In this document: positions 45,218 to 53,482 of the stretch, in pieces
How the letters are laid out: each line of letters begins with the position of its first letter
Numbering within the stretch: position 1 is the stretch's first letter
Source of the DNA: Elusimicrobiota bacterium
Lineage (GTDB): Bacteria; Elusimicrobiota; Elusimicrobia; Elusimicrobiales; UBA9959
Direction: 5' to 3'
DNA: 64,000 bases
NCBI GenBank assembly: GCA_012517285.1
Contig: JAAYVG010000014.1
Span: 1 to 64,000, forward strand
Made by a program: the position numbers and the translations under genes
The notes under the pieces: generated by a model
The model's input: the letters and a program-made list of their open reading frames with translations, nothing else
What the model was told of the DNA's origin: nothing
Database searches by the model: none

Positions 45218-45535
45218 ATGTTAGAAATAAAGAAAAAAGATCAGATAATAGTTTTATCAGGAAAGGACAAGGGTAAGAATGGTGAGGTTATAAAGGTTTT
45301 AAGAAAGGATGACAAAGTTTCCAAGATTTTGGTTAGAGGAATAAATATGGCATCAAAGCATAAGAAACCTACAAGAAATGACCCTGGTGGAATAGTTAAA
45401 AAGGAACTGCCGATAGATGTTTCTAAGGTTATGCTTGTTTGCCCTGGATGTAGTAAGCCTACGAGAATAAAGGTTAATATAACAGAGGGTGGAAAGTTCA
45501 GAGTTTGCAAAAAATGTGGGCAGACGATAGTGTAA
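45218..45535 (+). CDS. rplX: 50S ribosomal protein L24
   Basis: About 105 residues. The KOW motif is DQIIVLSGKDKGKNGEVIKV, then GINMASKHKKPTRND. The C-terminal ribbon has two CXXC pairs, VCPGCSKPTRI and VCKKCGQTIV, which would bind zinc as in many zinc-type L24 proteins. The start at 45218 follows AGAGG. Confidence 0.95.
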   Translation: MLEIKKKDQIIVLSGKDKGKNGEVIKVLRKDDKVSKILVRGINMASKHKKPTRNDPGGIVKKELPIDVSKVMLVCPGCSKPTRIKVNITEGGKFRVCKKCGQTIV

Positions 45536-45557
45536 ATTTCAGGAGGATATATTTGAT

Positions 45558-46127
45558 ATGACCAACAAAACAGATTATAAACCAAGGCTTAAAAAGCTTT
45601 ATGAAGAAAATATAGTTACAAGTATGATCAAAGATATGGGAGTTAAATCAAAGATGGCTGTTCCAAAGCTTTCTAAGATAGTCATAAATATGGGTGTCAA
45701 TGAGGCAAAGGAAGATATAAAACAGCTTGATACTGCAAAGGAAGATTTATCATTGATAACTGGTCAGTCACCGCAGATAAAAAGAGCAAAAAAATCTATA
45801 TCAAATTTTAAGCTTAGGCAGGGGATGCCTATAGCTCTTAAGGTTACGTTAAGGAATAACAAGATGTATGAGTTTATGGATAGATTTATTTCACTTGCGG
45901 CACCGAAGATAAGAGATTTTTCAGGATTTGATCCTGATAAGTTTGATGGTCATGGTTCATATAACATTGGTTTAAAAGATCATTTTATATTTCCAGAAAT
46001 CAACACAGAAAAATCTCTTAAATCAAGGGGTTTGAGTGTTACAATAGTCACTACAGCAAAGAAAGATGAAGTGGCTAAAAAACTTTTGGATTGTTTTGGA
46101 TTTCCGTTTAAAGAATCAAAGAAATAA
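45558..46127 (+). CDS. rplE: 50S ribosomal protein L5
   Basis: 189 residues: LSKIVINMGVNEAKEDIK, SPQIKRAKKSISNFKLRQGM, MYEFMDRFISLAAPKIRDFS, FDGHGSYNIGLKDHFIFPEI. L5 binds 5S rRNA and contacts the P-site tRNA. It is about ten residues longer than the shortest homologues at the N-terminus. CAGGAGG lies 8 nt upstream of the sequence leading to ATG. Confidence 0.96.
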   Translation: MTNKTDYKPRLKKLYEENIVTSMIKDMGVKSKMAVPKLSKIVINMGVNEAKEDIKQLDTAKEDLSLITGQSPQIKRAKKSISNFKLRQGMPIALKVTLRNNKMYEFMDRFISLAAPKIRDFSGFDPDKFDGHGSYNIGLKDHFIFPEINTEKSLKSRGLSVTIVTTAKKDEVAKKLLDCFGFPFKESKK

Positions 46128-46136
46128 GGAGTTATT

Positions 46137-46322
46137 ATGGCTACATATTCACAGATGGCTAAAGCAAGAAGACAGCCAAAGTTTGCAACAAGATACAGAA
46201 ATAGATGTCAGATATGCGGAAGACCAAGAGCATATTACAGAGATTTTGGACTTTGCAGAATATGTTTAAGAAAAATGGCCCATGAGGGATTGATCCCGGG
46301 TCTTAAAAAGGCAAGCTGGTAA
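46137..46322 (+). CDS. rpsN: 30S ribosomal protein S14, zinc type
   Basis: 61 residues, the short zinc form: [20 protein letters not shown] contains both CXXC pairs. [20 protein letters not shown] opens the protein. The zinc-free long form found in many proteobacteria is not here. S14 is assembled late in the 30S head. AAGGAG, 9 nt after rplE. Confidence 0.96.
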   Translation: MATYSQMAKARRQPKFATRYRNRCQICGRPRAYYRDFGLCRICLRKMAHEGLIPGLKKASW

Positions 46323-46332
46323 GGAGGATCTT

Positions 46333-46728
46333 GTGGATACATTATCAAATATACTTGTGAGTATACAGAACGCATCGATGAGGTTTAAAGAAAGGGTTGA
46401 TGTTCCATATTCAAAGTTTGGGATCAGTGTCATTGATGTTTTGAGAAATGAAGGTTTCATATCAAACTATAAAATTATTGATGATGAAAAAAATAAAAAA
46501 AGGGTTGTAAGGATTACGCTTAAATATGCTGATGATAAAACCCCTGTTTTTGGAGGCTTTGAAAGAATATCTAAATCTTCAAAGAGAATATACAGAGGTT
46601 ATAATGATTTTCCGAGAGTTAAAAATTCGCTTGGAATAAACATAGTTTCTACTTCTAAGGGTGTTATGAGTTCAATCTCTGCTAAGAAGGAGAAGTTAGG
46701 TGGTGAAGTAATCTGTAAAGTTTGGTGA
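46333..46728 (+). CDS. rpsH: 30S ribosomal protein S8
   Basis: 131 residues: DTLSNILVSIQNASMRFKER, VPYSKFGISVIDVLRNEGFI, KSSKRIYRGYNDFPRVKNSL, GINIVSTSKGVMSSISAKKE, ending GGEVICKVW. In E. coli S8 represses the spc operon. The start codon is GTG, set by AAGGAGG 8 nt upstream; the only clearly non-ATG start among these ribosomal genes. Confidence 0.96.
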   Translation: MDTLSNILVSIQNASMRFKERVDVPYSKFGISVIDVLRNEGFISNYKIIDDEKNKKRVVRITLKYADDKTPVFGGFERISKSSKRIYRGYNDFPRVKNSLGINIVSTSKGVMSSISAKKEKLGGEVICKVW

Positions 46729-46738
46729 GGAGATAAAT

Positions 46739-47302
46739 ATGAGCAAAATAGGAAATAAACCTGTTAAGATACCTGATGGAGTTAAGGTTTCAGTTTCTGG
46801 AAATACCATAAACTTTGAGGGTAAGAAAGGAAAGCTGAGCCTTGATATTTTTAATGGTATAAAAATTGATATAAAGGATGGCTTTATATACGTAAAAAAA
46901 GAGAAACCTGATATAAATGCTCTTCACGGTACTATGAGAGCCAGAATAAACAATGCTATCAACGGTGTTAATGAGGGATTTTCAAAGGTCCTTGAGATAT
47001 CTGGGGTTGGATTCAGAGCTGAGGATAAGGGAAATATCATATCTTTACAATTAGGTTTTTCACATCCAGTCATCGTTGATAAACCAAAGGGACTTGATAT
47101 AAAGATAGATCCAAAGCTTCAAAACGTTATAACGATATCAGGCCCTGATAAGGAAGCTGTTGGTAATTTTGCCGATAAAATAAAGAAGTTAAAACTCCCT
47201 GAGCCATACAAAGGAAGTGGTATAAAGTATCAGAATGAGAGAATAATAAGAAAATCTGGAAAGGCTCAAGCTACGGCTGGAGCTGGTGGAGCTAAAAAAT
47301 AA
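46739..47302 (+). CDS. rplF: 50S ribosomal protein L6
   Basis: 187 residues in two similar domains: MSKIGNKPVKIPDGVKVSVS, then VLEISGVGFRAEDKGNIISL and the C-terminal KLPEPYKGSGIKYQNERIIR. The extra tail after KSGKAQATAGAGGAKK is short and basic. L6 binds 23S rRNA near the sarcin loop. GGAG precedes the ATG. Confidence 0.96.
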   Translation: MSKIGNKPVKIPDGVKVSVSGNTINFEGKKGKLSLDIFNGIKIDIKDGFIYVKKEKPDINALHGTMRARINNAINGVNEGFSKVLEISGVGFRAEDKGNIISLQLGFSHPVIVDKPKGLDIKIDPKLQNVITISGPDKEAVGNFADKIKKLKLPEPYKGSGIKYQNERIIRKSGKAQATAGAGGAKK

Positions 47303-47315
47303 TTAGAGGTGTCAT

Positions 47316-47690
47316 ATGATAACTAAACATGAAAGATACAATTTAAGAAAGGAAAGAACCAAAAAAAGGTTGTTTGAAAATGGTATAAACAGGCCGAGAT
47401 TGAGTGTCACAAGAAGCAACAGGTATGTTTATGCCCAAGTGATAGATGATTTAAATGGTAAAACACTTGCTTTTGCTTCTACCATTGAAAAAGAACTCTC
47501 CGATAAAATAAAGGTGATGAAAAAATCCTCCAAAAGCATAGATGCGGCAAAACTCCTTGGAGAGGTAATAGCTAAGAGAGCTATGGATAAGGGAGTTAAA
47601 GAAGTGATATTTGATAGGGGTGCTGCCATATATCATGGAAGAATAAAGGCAGTTGCTGATGCGGCAAGAAGCAGTGGTCTTAAATTTTAA
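47316..47690 (+). CDS. rplR: 50S ribosomal protein L18
   Basis: 124 residues: RKERTKKRLFENGINRPRLS, VTRSNRYVYAQVIDDLNGKT, VIAKRAMDKGVKEVIFDRGA, YHGRIKAVADAARSSGLKF at the end. Binds 5S rRNA with L5. AGAGGT upstream; 13 nt after rplF. Confidence 0.96.
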   Translation: MITKHERYNLRKERTKKRLFENGINRPRLSVTRSNRYVYAQVIDDLNGKTLAFASTIEKELSDKIKVMKKSSKSIDAAKLLGEVIAKRAMDKGVKEVIFDRGAAIYHGRIKAVADAARSSGLKF

Positions 47691-47706
47691 ATCAAGGAGT
47701 GACAAG

Positions 47707-48255
47707 ATGATCGTAAAAAATCAAAAAAAGGTAAAAACAGAGAAAGAAGAAAATGAGCTGGTTGAAAAGGATGGTGAGTTCGTTCATGTAAAGGATGAGT
47801 CTCTTGAAGAAAAATCTATAGTTATTACAGTTAACAGAGTATCAAAGGTTGTCAAGGGTGGAAAGAGGCTTTCTTTCAATGCTCTTGTTGCTATAGGAAA
47901 TGGTAACGGAAAGGTTGGTATTGGTATAGGAAAGGCAAAAGAAGTTCAGGATGCAATAGCGAAGGCTATGTCTGTGGCTAAAAAAGAGATGATAACATTT
48001 CCTTTGAAAAATGGTACGATCCCTCATGAAGTTGAGGCAAAGTTTTGTTCTGGTTATATATGGATGAAGCCTGCAATAGAAGGAACAGGTCTTATAGCTG
48101 GTGGTGCTGCGAGAAGTGTTCTTGAAGTAGCAGGAGTCAGAAATATACTTACCAAGAATTTAGGTTCTACAAACTCATTCAATTCAGCATATGCAACTAT
48201 GGAAGCCTTAAAAAAGCTTAAAACGCTTGAAGAGATAAAAGAGATAAGAAAATAA
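47707..48255 (+). CDS. rpsE: 30S ribosomal protein S5
   Basis: About 182 residues. A charged N-terminal extension (about 1-35) precedes the family core: VNRVSKVVKGGKRLSFNALV, AIGNGNGKVGIGIGKAKEVQ, GAARSVLEVAGVRNILTKNL. S5 affects decoding accuracy and mRNA entry. The start at 47707 follows AAGGAG; the frame open from 47653 overlaps rplR without a site. The next gene is rplO, so rpmD (L30), usual between them, is absent. Confidence 0.96.
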   Translation: MIVKNQKKVKTEKEENELVEKDGEFVHVKDESLEEKSIVITVNRVSKVVKGGKRLSFNALVAIGNGNGKVGIGIGKAKEVQDAIAKAMSVAKKEMITFPLKNGTIPHEVEAKFCSGYIWMKPAIEGTGLIAGGAARSVLEVAGVRNILTKNLGSTNSFNSAYATMEALKKLKTLEEIKEIRK

Positions 48256-48267
48256 TTTGGAGGATTT

Positions 48268-48747
48268 ATGGTTCGTGTAAATGATTTAAAGCCAAAAAGT
48301 GGTTCAGTTCATAAAAAGAAGAGACTTGGAACAGGACCGGGTTCAGGACACGGTCAGACATCAACAAGAGGCCAGAAGGGTCAGAGCTCAAGAAGTGGTG
48401 AGCCAAAGAGAGTAGGATTTGAGGGTGGACAGATGCCAATCCTTAGGAGAATTCCTAAAAAAGGATTTAATAATAAGGTATTTGCTAAAAAATATGAGAT
48501 AGTAAAGATTTCTACACTTGAAAAGTATTTTAAGGATGGTGATAATGTAAATCCAACTTTATTGAAAGAAAAAGGAATAACCAATAGAATGGATTTTATT
48601 AAGATACTTGGAGATGGTGATTTAAAGAAAAAAATTAATGTTTCTGCTCATTCATTTTCAAAATCTGCTAAGGATAAAATAGAAAAAAATGGTGGTAAGG
48701 CCGAGATAATAAAGAAAGAGAGTAGGGCAGAAATCACCAAGGAATAG
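48268..48747 (+). CDS. rplO: 50S ribosomal protein L15
   Basis: 159 residues: the Gly-rich N-terminus KKKRLGTGPGSGHGQTSTRG and QKGQSSRSG, then GFEGGQMPILRRIPKKGFNN, followed by a mixed fold ending in HSFSKSAKDKIEKNGGKAEI. Late assembly protein of the 50S subunit. TTTGGAGG site. It is followed by 95 nt of short-repeat sequence before secY. Confidence 0.96.
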   Translation: MVRVNDLKPKSGSVHKKKRLGTGPGSGHGQTSTRGQKGQSSRSGEPKRVGFEGGQMPILRRIPKKGFNNKVFAKKYEIVKISTLEKYFKDGDNVNPTLLKEKGITNRMDFIKILGDGDLKKKINVSAHSFSKSAKDKIEKNGGKAEIIKKESRAEITKE

Positions 48748-48842
48748 ACAACTCAGTAAATAGTGACTGACTACGGGTGGGTATTTAAATGATAAGTTCC
48801 TTTTTATTCTGATATCTGACTTCTGTAAACTGATGAGGATAT

Positions 48843-50180
48843 ATGCAAACTGAAAATTTAACAAATGTTTTTAAGTCCAAAGATCTTGCTAAGAAAGTGA
48901 TTTTTGTTCTTCTTGCTATAGCGGCATACAGGCTTGGAGCATCAATTCCTATACCGGGTATAAATCCTGATGCAATAAGAGCACTTTTTAGAGCCAATCA
49001 GGGTGGAGTGCTAGGATTTCTTGATATTTTTTCAGGTGGTGCGCTTGGTAAACTTTCAATATTTTCACTCGGCGTGATGCCTTATATCAATTCATCAATC
49101 ATTATGAGCCTTGTTCAGGGCGCTCATATATTTCCATATATAGAAAGGCTTTCAAAGGAGGGTGAGACAGGCAGAAGAAAGATAACACAGATAACAAGGC
49201 TTTTCACGCTATTACTTGCTGTTGTCCAATCTCTTGGACTTACACTTGCTTTGAATCATATGCCTGTTCCAGGTGGGATGCCAATAGTTTATAATGCTGA
49301 TTTTTCGTTTTATCTTACCTCAGTTTTGAGTATGACAACAGGAACTGTGCTTATAATGTGGATAGGAGAGCAGATAACCGAGAGAGGCATAGGCAATGGT
49401 ATATCCCTTATAATTTTTACTGGTATAGTTGACAGACTGCCAAAGGCAATAATTGATATGTTGAAGCTTGTTCAGCTTGAAGAAATAGGGATAATCTCAG
49501 CTTTGACAATACTTGCTCTTATAATAGTTATAATGGTCTTTGTTGTATGGCTTGAGACTGCACAAAGGAAAATACCTGTCCAGTATGCTCAGAGAATGGT
49601 TGGTAGAAAGATGTATGGTGGTGTATCAACATTTTTACCATTAAAGGTTGATCAATCTGGTGTTATAGCTGTTATATTTGCTATATCATTTTTAACACTT
49701 CCATACACTATAACCACATTTAATCCTAACTCAGAGTTTGCTCATAAGATTATGACCTATATGAGTCATTCCAGTTTACTGTATCAGTTTGTTTATATGA
49801 TACTTATAGTATTTTTCTGTTATTTCTATAACTCTGTTGCAATAAATCCGAAGGATTTAGCTGATAATATGAAAAAATGGGGTGGGTTTGTGCCAGGCAT
49901 AAGGCCTGGAGAGGCTACTGCTAACTATATAGAGGGTGTTTTAAATAAAATAACACTTGGTGGTGCTTTAGCTGTTTCAGCCATTGCAATACTGCCTGAT
50001 TATTTGAGGGCAAAGTTTAATGTTCCATTTTATTTTGGTGGAACATCACTTTTGATAGTTGTGGGTGTTGCACTTGATACCATAGCACAGCTTGAAGCAC
50101 ATCTCCTTATGAGAAACTATGATGGTCTTTATAAGAACAAGAAGATACAGGGAAGATGGTTTAATGTTGGAAGCAAGTAA
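48843..50180 (+). CDS. secY: Preprotein translocase subunit SecY
   Basis: 445 residues with ten membrane helices. Family landmarks: AAYRLGASIPIPGINPD, the plug region GALGKLSIFSLGVMPYINSS, WIGEQITERGIGNGISLIIF, and the cytosolic loop AQRKIPVQYAQRMVG, then the C-terminal GIRPGEATANYIEGVLNKIT. SecY is the pore of the Sec system. GAGG lies before the ATG. The following gap (265 nt) is filled by palindromes, so adk may need its own promoter. Confidence 0.97.
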   Translation: MQTENLTNVFKSKDLAKKVIFVLLAIAAYRLGASIPIPGINPDAIRALFRANQGGVLGFLDIFSGGALGKLSIFSLGVMPYINSSIIMSLVQGAHIFPYIERLSKEGETGRRKITQITRLFTLLLAVVQSLGLTLALNHMPVPGGMPIVYNADFSFYLTSVLSMTTGTVLIMWIGEQITERGIGNGISLIIFTGIVDRLPKAIIDMLKLVQLEEIGIISALTILALIIVIMVFVVWLETAQRKIPVQYAQRMVGRKMYGGVSTFLPLKVDQSGVIAVIFAISFLTLPYTITTFNPNSEFAHKIMTYMSHSSLLYQFVYMILIVFFCYFYNSVAINPKDLADNMKKWGGFVPGIRPGEATANYIEGVLNKITLGGALAVSAIAILPDYLRAKFNVPFYFGGTSLLIVVGVALDTIAQLEAHLLMRNYDGLYKNKKIQGRWFNVGSK

Positions 50181-50440
50181 AACAGTGATCAGTGGTTAGT
50201 GGTCAGTGGTTAGCAAAACCAAAACAGTGGATAGTGGACAGTGAATAGTGGACAGTGGTTAGCAAAAACAGTGATTAGTGCTTGCCGTAGGAAACACGAT
50301 CCCGAACCGTGACACGGTTCGGGATCGTAAGATAGGAAAGGCAATCCCGATAAGAAGGGAACAAATAGTGATCAGTTAAATAAGGTATTTCCTTATTACT
50401 AATCACTGATCACTGACCACTGATCACTTTTTTGGAGGGG
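50181..50440. repeat. Large inverted repeat with nested hairpins between secY and adk
   Basis: The left part is built of variants of 'cagtggttagtggtcagtgg' (50183-50280). The right end 'aatcactgatcactgaccac' (50400-50420) is complementary to it, so the gap can fold on itself. In the centre is a perfect hairpin ACGATCCCGAACCG tgac/aCGGTTCGGGATCGT (about 50298-50330), flanked by TTGCC/GGCAA, plus AATAAGG tatt CCTTATT near 50380-50397. No gene. Confidence 0.8.
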
Positions 50441-50445
50441 CTTTT

Positions 50446-51081
50446 ATGAATATAATTCTTTTAGGATATCCGGGTTCTGGAAAGGGAACACAGGCAAAGC
50501 TTCTTGTGTCAAATTTGAATTACAAACATCTTTCTACAGGTGATATGTTCAGGGATGAAATAGCCAAAAAAACTCAGCTTGGTGAAAAGGTTAAGTCTTA
50601 TATAAATAATGGCAAGCTTGTTCCTGATGACGTAGTTCTTGAGGTCATAGAAAGCAAATTAAAAGATATAGGTGATAATGTACTCTTCGATGGATTCCCG
50701 AGAACCATAGAGCAGGCAGAAGGGCTTGAGATACTTATGGATAGGCTTGGCAGACAGATTGAGAAGGTTTTCTTCTTTGATGTTGATGAGAATAACGTGA
50801 TAAAAAGAATAATAAACAGGAGAAGCTGTCCAAAATGTCAGAGGATATATAATTTAATAACTGATCCTCCTAAGAATGCTGATTTATGCGATGTATGTGG
50901 AGTCAAAGTTGTTGAGAGGGATGACGATAAAGAAGAGGTGGTGACAAAAAGGATGCAGGTTTATAAAGATCTTACAGCACCTCTTATATCTTATTACAAA
51001 AGTCAGGGAATATTTGTTCAGATTGATGCATCAAAAAGTGTTGAGGATGTTTATAATCAGGTTATAAAACATATCAATTGA
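50446..51081 (+). CDS. adk: Adenylate kinase
   Basis: 211 residues. The P-loop is GYPGSGKGTQAKLL at 7-20, then HLSTGDMFRDEI, DGFPRTIEQAEGLE, and a zinc-type LID domain with CPKCQRIYN and CDVCG, as in Gram-positive and many other bacteria. It interconverts ATP + AMP and 2 ADP. AGGGG precedes the ATG. It overlaps map by 1 nt (TGATG). Confidence 0.97.
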   Translation: MNIILLGYPGSGKGTQAKLLVSNLNYKHLSTGDMFRDEIAKKTQLGEKVKSYINNGKLVPDDVVLEVIESKLKDIGDNVLFDGFPRTIEQAEGLEILMDRLGRQIEKVFFFDVDENNVIKRIINRRSCPKCQRIYNLITDPPKNADLCDVCGVKVVERDDDKEEVVTKRMQVYKDLTAPLISYYKSQGIFVQIDASKSVEDVYNQVIKHIN

Positions 51082-51833
51082 TGATAGAAATAAAAAATGA
51101 AGATCAGATAAGATTGATAGATAAAGCATGCAAAATTGTTGCAGAGACTTTGATCCTTTTAAAAGAATCCACAAAGCCAGGCTTGTCAACTGGTTATATA
51201 GACGAAATAGCTTATAAAAATATAATAAAAAACAATTCAAAACCGGGTTTTTTAGGGTTTGAAGGATATCCTAAAACTGCATGCATATCCATAAATGAAG
51301 AAGTAATCCATGGAATACCGGATGATAAAAGAATTATAAAAGATGGCGATGTGGTAAGCATAGACTTGGGCGCAATATATGAGGGGTATTATGGGGATGC
51401 TGCTATAACCTTTATAGCAGGGAAGCCAAGATCTAAAAAACATATTGAGCTCGTAAAGGTTTGTGAGGATTCACTTTATAAAGGAATTGATCAGGTAAGA
51501 AATGGGGTGCGGTTGGGAGATGTTTCATATGCAATAGGAGAGTATGTCTTTGGGCATAATATGGATGTTTTGCGAGAGTTTACAGGGCATGGAATAGGCA
51601 GAAATATGCATGAGGATCCCCCCATATTTAATTATGGTGTTAAAAACACAGGACCGATATTAAGAACTGGTATGACAATATCAATAGAGCCTATGATAAC
51701 ATTAGGAAGTGCTGATGTATACATACTTGATAACAACTGGACGGTTGTTACAAGGGATAAAAGTTATGGGGCACACTTTGAGCATACTGTTTGTGTTAGA
51801 GATGATGGATGTGAGATACTTACAAAGATATAA
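51081..51833 (+). CDS. map: Type I methionine aminopeptidase
   Basis: 250 residues. The five metal ligands are all visible: SIDLGAIYEGYYGDAAITF (two Asp), FTGHGIGRNMHEDPP (His), ISIEPM (Glu) and HFEHTVCV (Glu). Removes initiator Met from nascent proteins. Start is the ATG at 51081 in the TGATG overlap with adk. In many bacteria infA, rpmJ and rpsM follow; here an unrelated small gene does. Confidence 0.96.
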   Translation: MIEIKNEDQIRLIDKACKIVAETLILLKESTKPGLSTGYIDEIAYKNIIKNNSKPGFLGFEGYPKTACISINEEVIHGIPDDKRIIKDGDVVSIDLGAIYEGYYGDAAITFIAGKPRSKKHIELVKVCEDSLYKGIDQVRNGVRLGDVSYAIGEYVFGHNMDVLREFTGHGIGRNMHEDPPIFNYGVKNTGPILRTGMTISIEPMITLGSADVYILDNNWTVVTRDKSYGAHFEHTVCVRDDGCEILTKI

Positions 51834-51842
51834 ATTTATAAG

Positions 51843-52025
51843 ATGAAATTCAGAAAAAGCACATCTTCAAAGGTAAACAAAATATTAAATATTGTTAAAA
51901 TGAGTTGTTCTGAAAATCAGTTTTCTAAGGAAGAACTCGTTGATGATTTTGGCGCATCTTTAAAAACTCCTTTTGATGAATTCAGTGATATAAGATACAA
52001 TAACCGATTATATAAAAAAGTATGA
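51843..52025 (+). CDS. Small protein of unknown function
   Basis: 60 residues, hydrophilic and charged (begins MKFRKSTSSKVNKILNI). No motif is recognised. It overlaps the next gene by 4 nt (ATGA), as coupled genes do, and starts 9 nt after map, which supports it being real. The ribosome site is weak. It could be a partner of the following membrane protein. Confidence 0.5.
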   Translation: MKFRKSTSSKVNKILNIVKMSCSENQFSKEELVDDFGASLKTPFDEFSDIRYNNRLYKKV

Positions 52026-53473
52026 TAGATAATCTTTTTAATGAGCTTATATCTGCACATGATAAATACAGATTTGAGATAAAACTTGCTCTTGATAGAA
52101 ATAAATTTGAAAAGGCTCATAAGATAGAGTATTATTTTTTCCTTCCTTCATCACTCAATATTTCCCATTACACATATGATAAGACTAAATTTTATGCATC
52201 ACTGCAAAGATATATAAGATATCAGACTCCTGATATAACCATAGAGATGCTATTTGAAGGTTCAAACAGTATTTCCCCGTATGTAAGAACCATAGAAGGG
52301 CTTGATAAACTTAAAAACAATCCTTTGGATAACTTTCTTTTAGAAAGCATTGTAGATGAAATGAAGCTCATAGGAACAATAATAAAAAATGGTATAAATG
52401 AGTCTTATTCATCCATCATATCATCATCCAGTAAAGAAGAATTTGAAGCTTCTTCAAAACATCTTTTGATGATATCCGAGATAGTAGAGGATGGGCTTAA
52501 TAGACTTAAAAAAAAGATATTTTCATTTAATTTCAACAGAAGAATATTTGAAAGTTTTAAGTATCTTGATGATTATGTTACACTCATCGAGGAGGAAACC
52601 CTTTTAAACATATTGAAAAATTTTCAGGTATATGATAAAACAGAGGTTTATGAAAAAATACGTAATAAGGCTGTTGCTGTAAGCAGTTACAGAGATATAG
52701 AAAAGTATATAAAGCTTTCATATAATAATCTTGATTATTTTCTCTATTACAGGGGTCTTTTAAAAAAATTTATATCAAGCTGTTTATTTTTAAAAGCAGA
52801 ACCAACTTTTAATCTTTACACTCATATAGTATCAGGGGTGGCAAGCGGGCTTGCAATGCTGTTTGCTGTGCTTATTACAGTTTATGTTCAGATGAGATAT
52901 TCATCTACAAGTAAATTTTTTATAATAACAGCGGTTATAATTTATATATTTAAGGACAGAATAAAAGAATTTGTAAAGGTTGTTTTTTCCAAGCATGGCA
53001 GTAACTTTATATTTGACAGAAGGATAAAAATAACTGAACCAACACATAATATAAAAATAGGATATATAAAGGAATCATTCTCCATACTATCAGTTGATAG
53101 AATAGATGATGAACTAATAAAATTAAGGAACAGGGATAATCTTGATATGATAGATGAGGATGCAAAGAGGGAGATTGTTCTTAAATATAAAACTTTTATA
53201 GAACTTTACTATGACAGAATATCAAAGTATCATACGAGAAGAAAGAATCCACTTAACATAATAAGATTTTCAATATTTGATTTTTTGAAGCACACTGATG
53301 ATGAATCCGTTGATTATAATGTTATGGATAATGGTAGTATAAAATCTATAATGGCAAAAAAAACATATCATATGAATGTTATTATAAAGTATATATCTGA
53401 TTCGGCTGTGTATGAAAGGTATAGAATAATATTTAATAGAAGTGGTATAATGAAAGTAGATAAAGTTATATAA
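52022..53473 (+). CDS. Conserved two-helix membrane protein of unknown function
   Basis: 483 residues. The N-terminal 260 residues are soluble, with YYFFLPSSLNISHYTYDKTK and YASLQRYIRYQTPDITIEM, a pattern I associate with an uncharacterised bacterial family. Two membrane helices lie at about 264-288 and 296-312 (IVSGVASGLAMLFAVLITVY and FFIITAVIIYIF). A C-terminal soluble part follows (about 320-483) with RRIKITEPTHNIKIGYIKES. Function unknown. It is translationally coupled to the 60-residue gene before it and 9 nt ahead of the next gene. Confidence 0.75.
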   Translation: MIDNLFNELISAHDKYRFEIKLALDRNKFEKAHKIEYYFFLPSSLNISHYTYDKTKFYASLQRYIRYQTPDITIEMLFEGSNSISPYVRTIEGLDKLKNNPLDNFLLESIVDEMKLIGTIIKNGINESYSSIISSSSKEEFEASSKHLLMISEIVEDGLNRLKKKIFSFNFNRRIFESFKYLDDYVTLIEEETLLNILKNFQVYDKTEVYEKIRNKAVAVSSYRDIEKYIKLSYNNLDYFLYYRGLLKKFISSCLFLKAEPTFNLYTHIVSGVASGLAMLFAVLITVYVQMRYSSTSKFFIITAVIIYIFKDRIKEFVKVVFSKHGSNFIFDRRIKITEPTHNIKIGYIKESFSILSVDRIDDELIKLRNRDNLDMIDEDAKREIVLKYKTFIELYYDRISKYHTRRKNPLNIIRFSIFDFLKHTDDESVDYNVMDNGSIKSIMAKKTYHMNVIIKYISDSAVYERYRIIFNRSGIMKVDKVI

Positions 53474-53482
53474 GGAGTTAAA

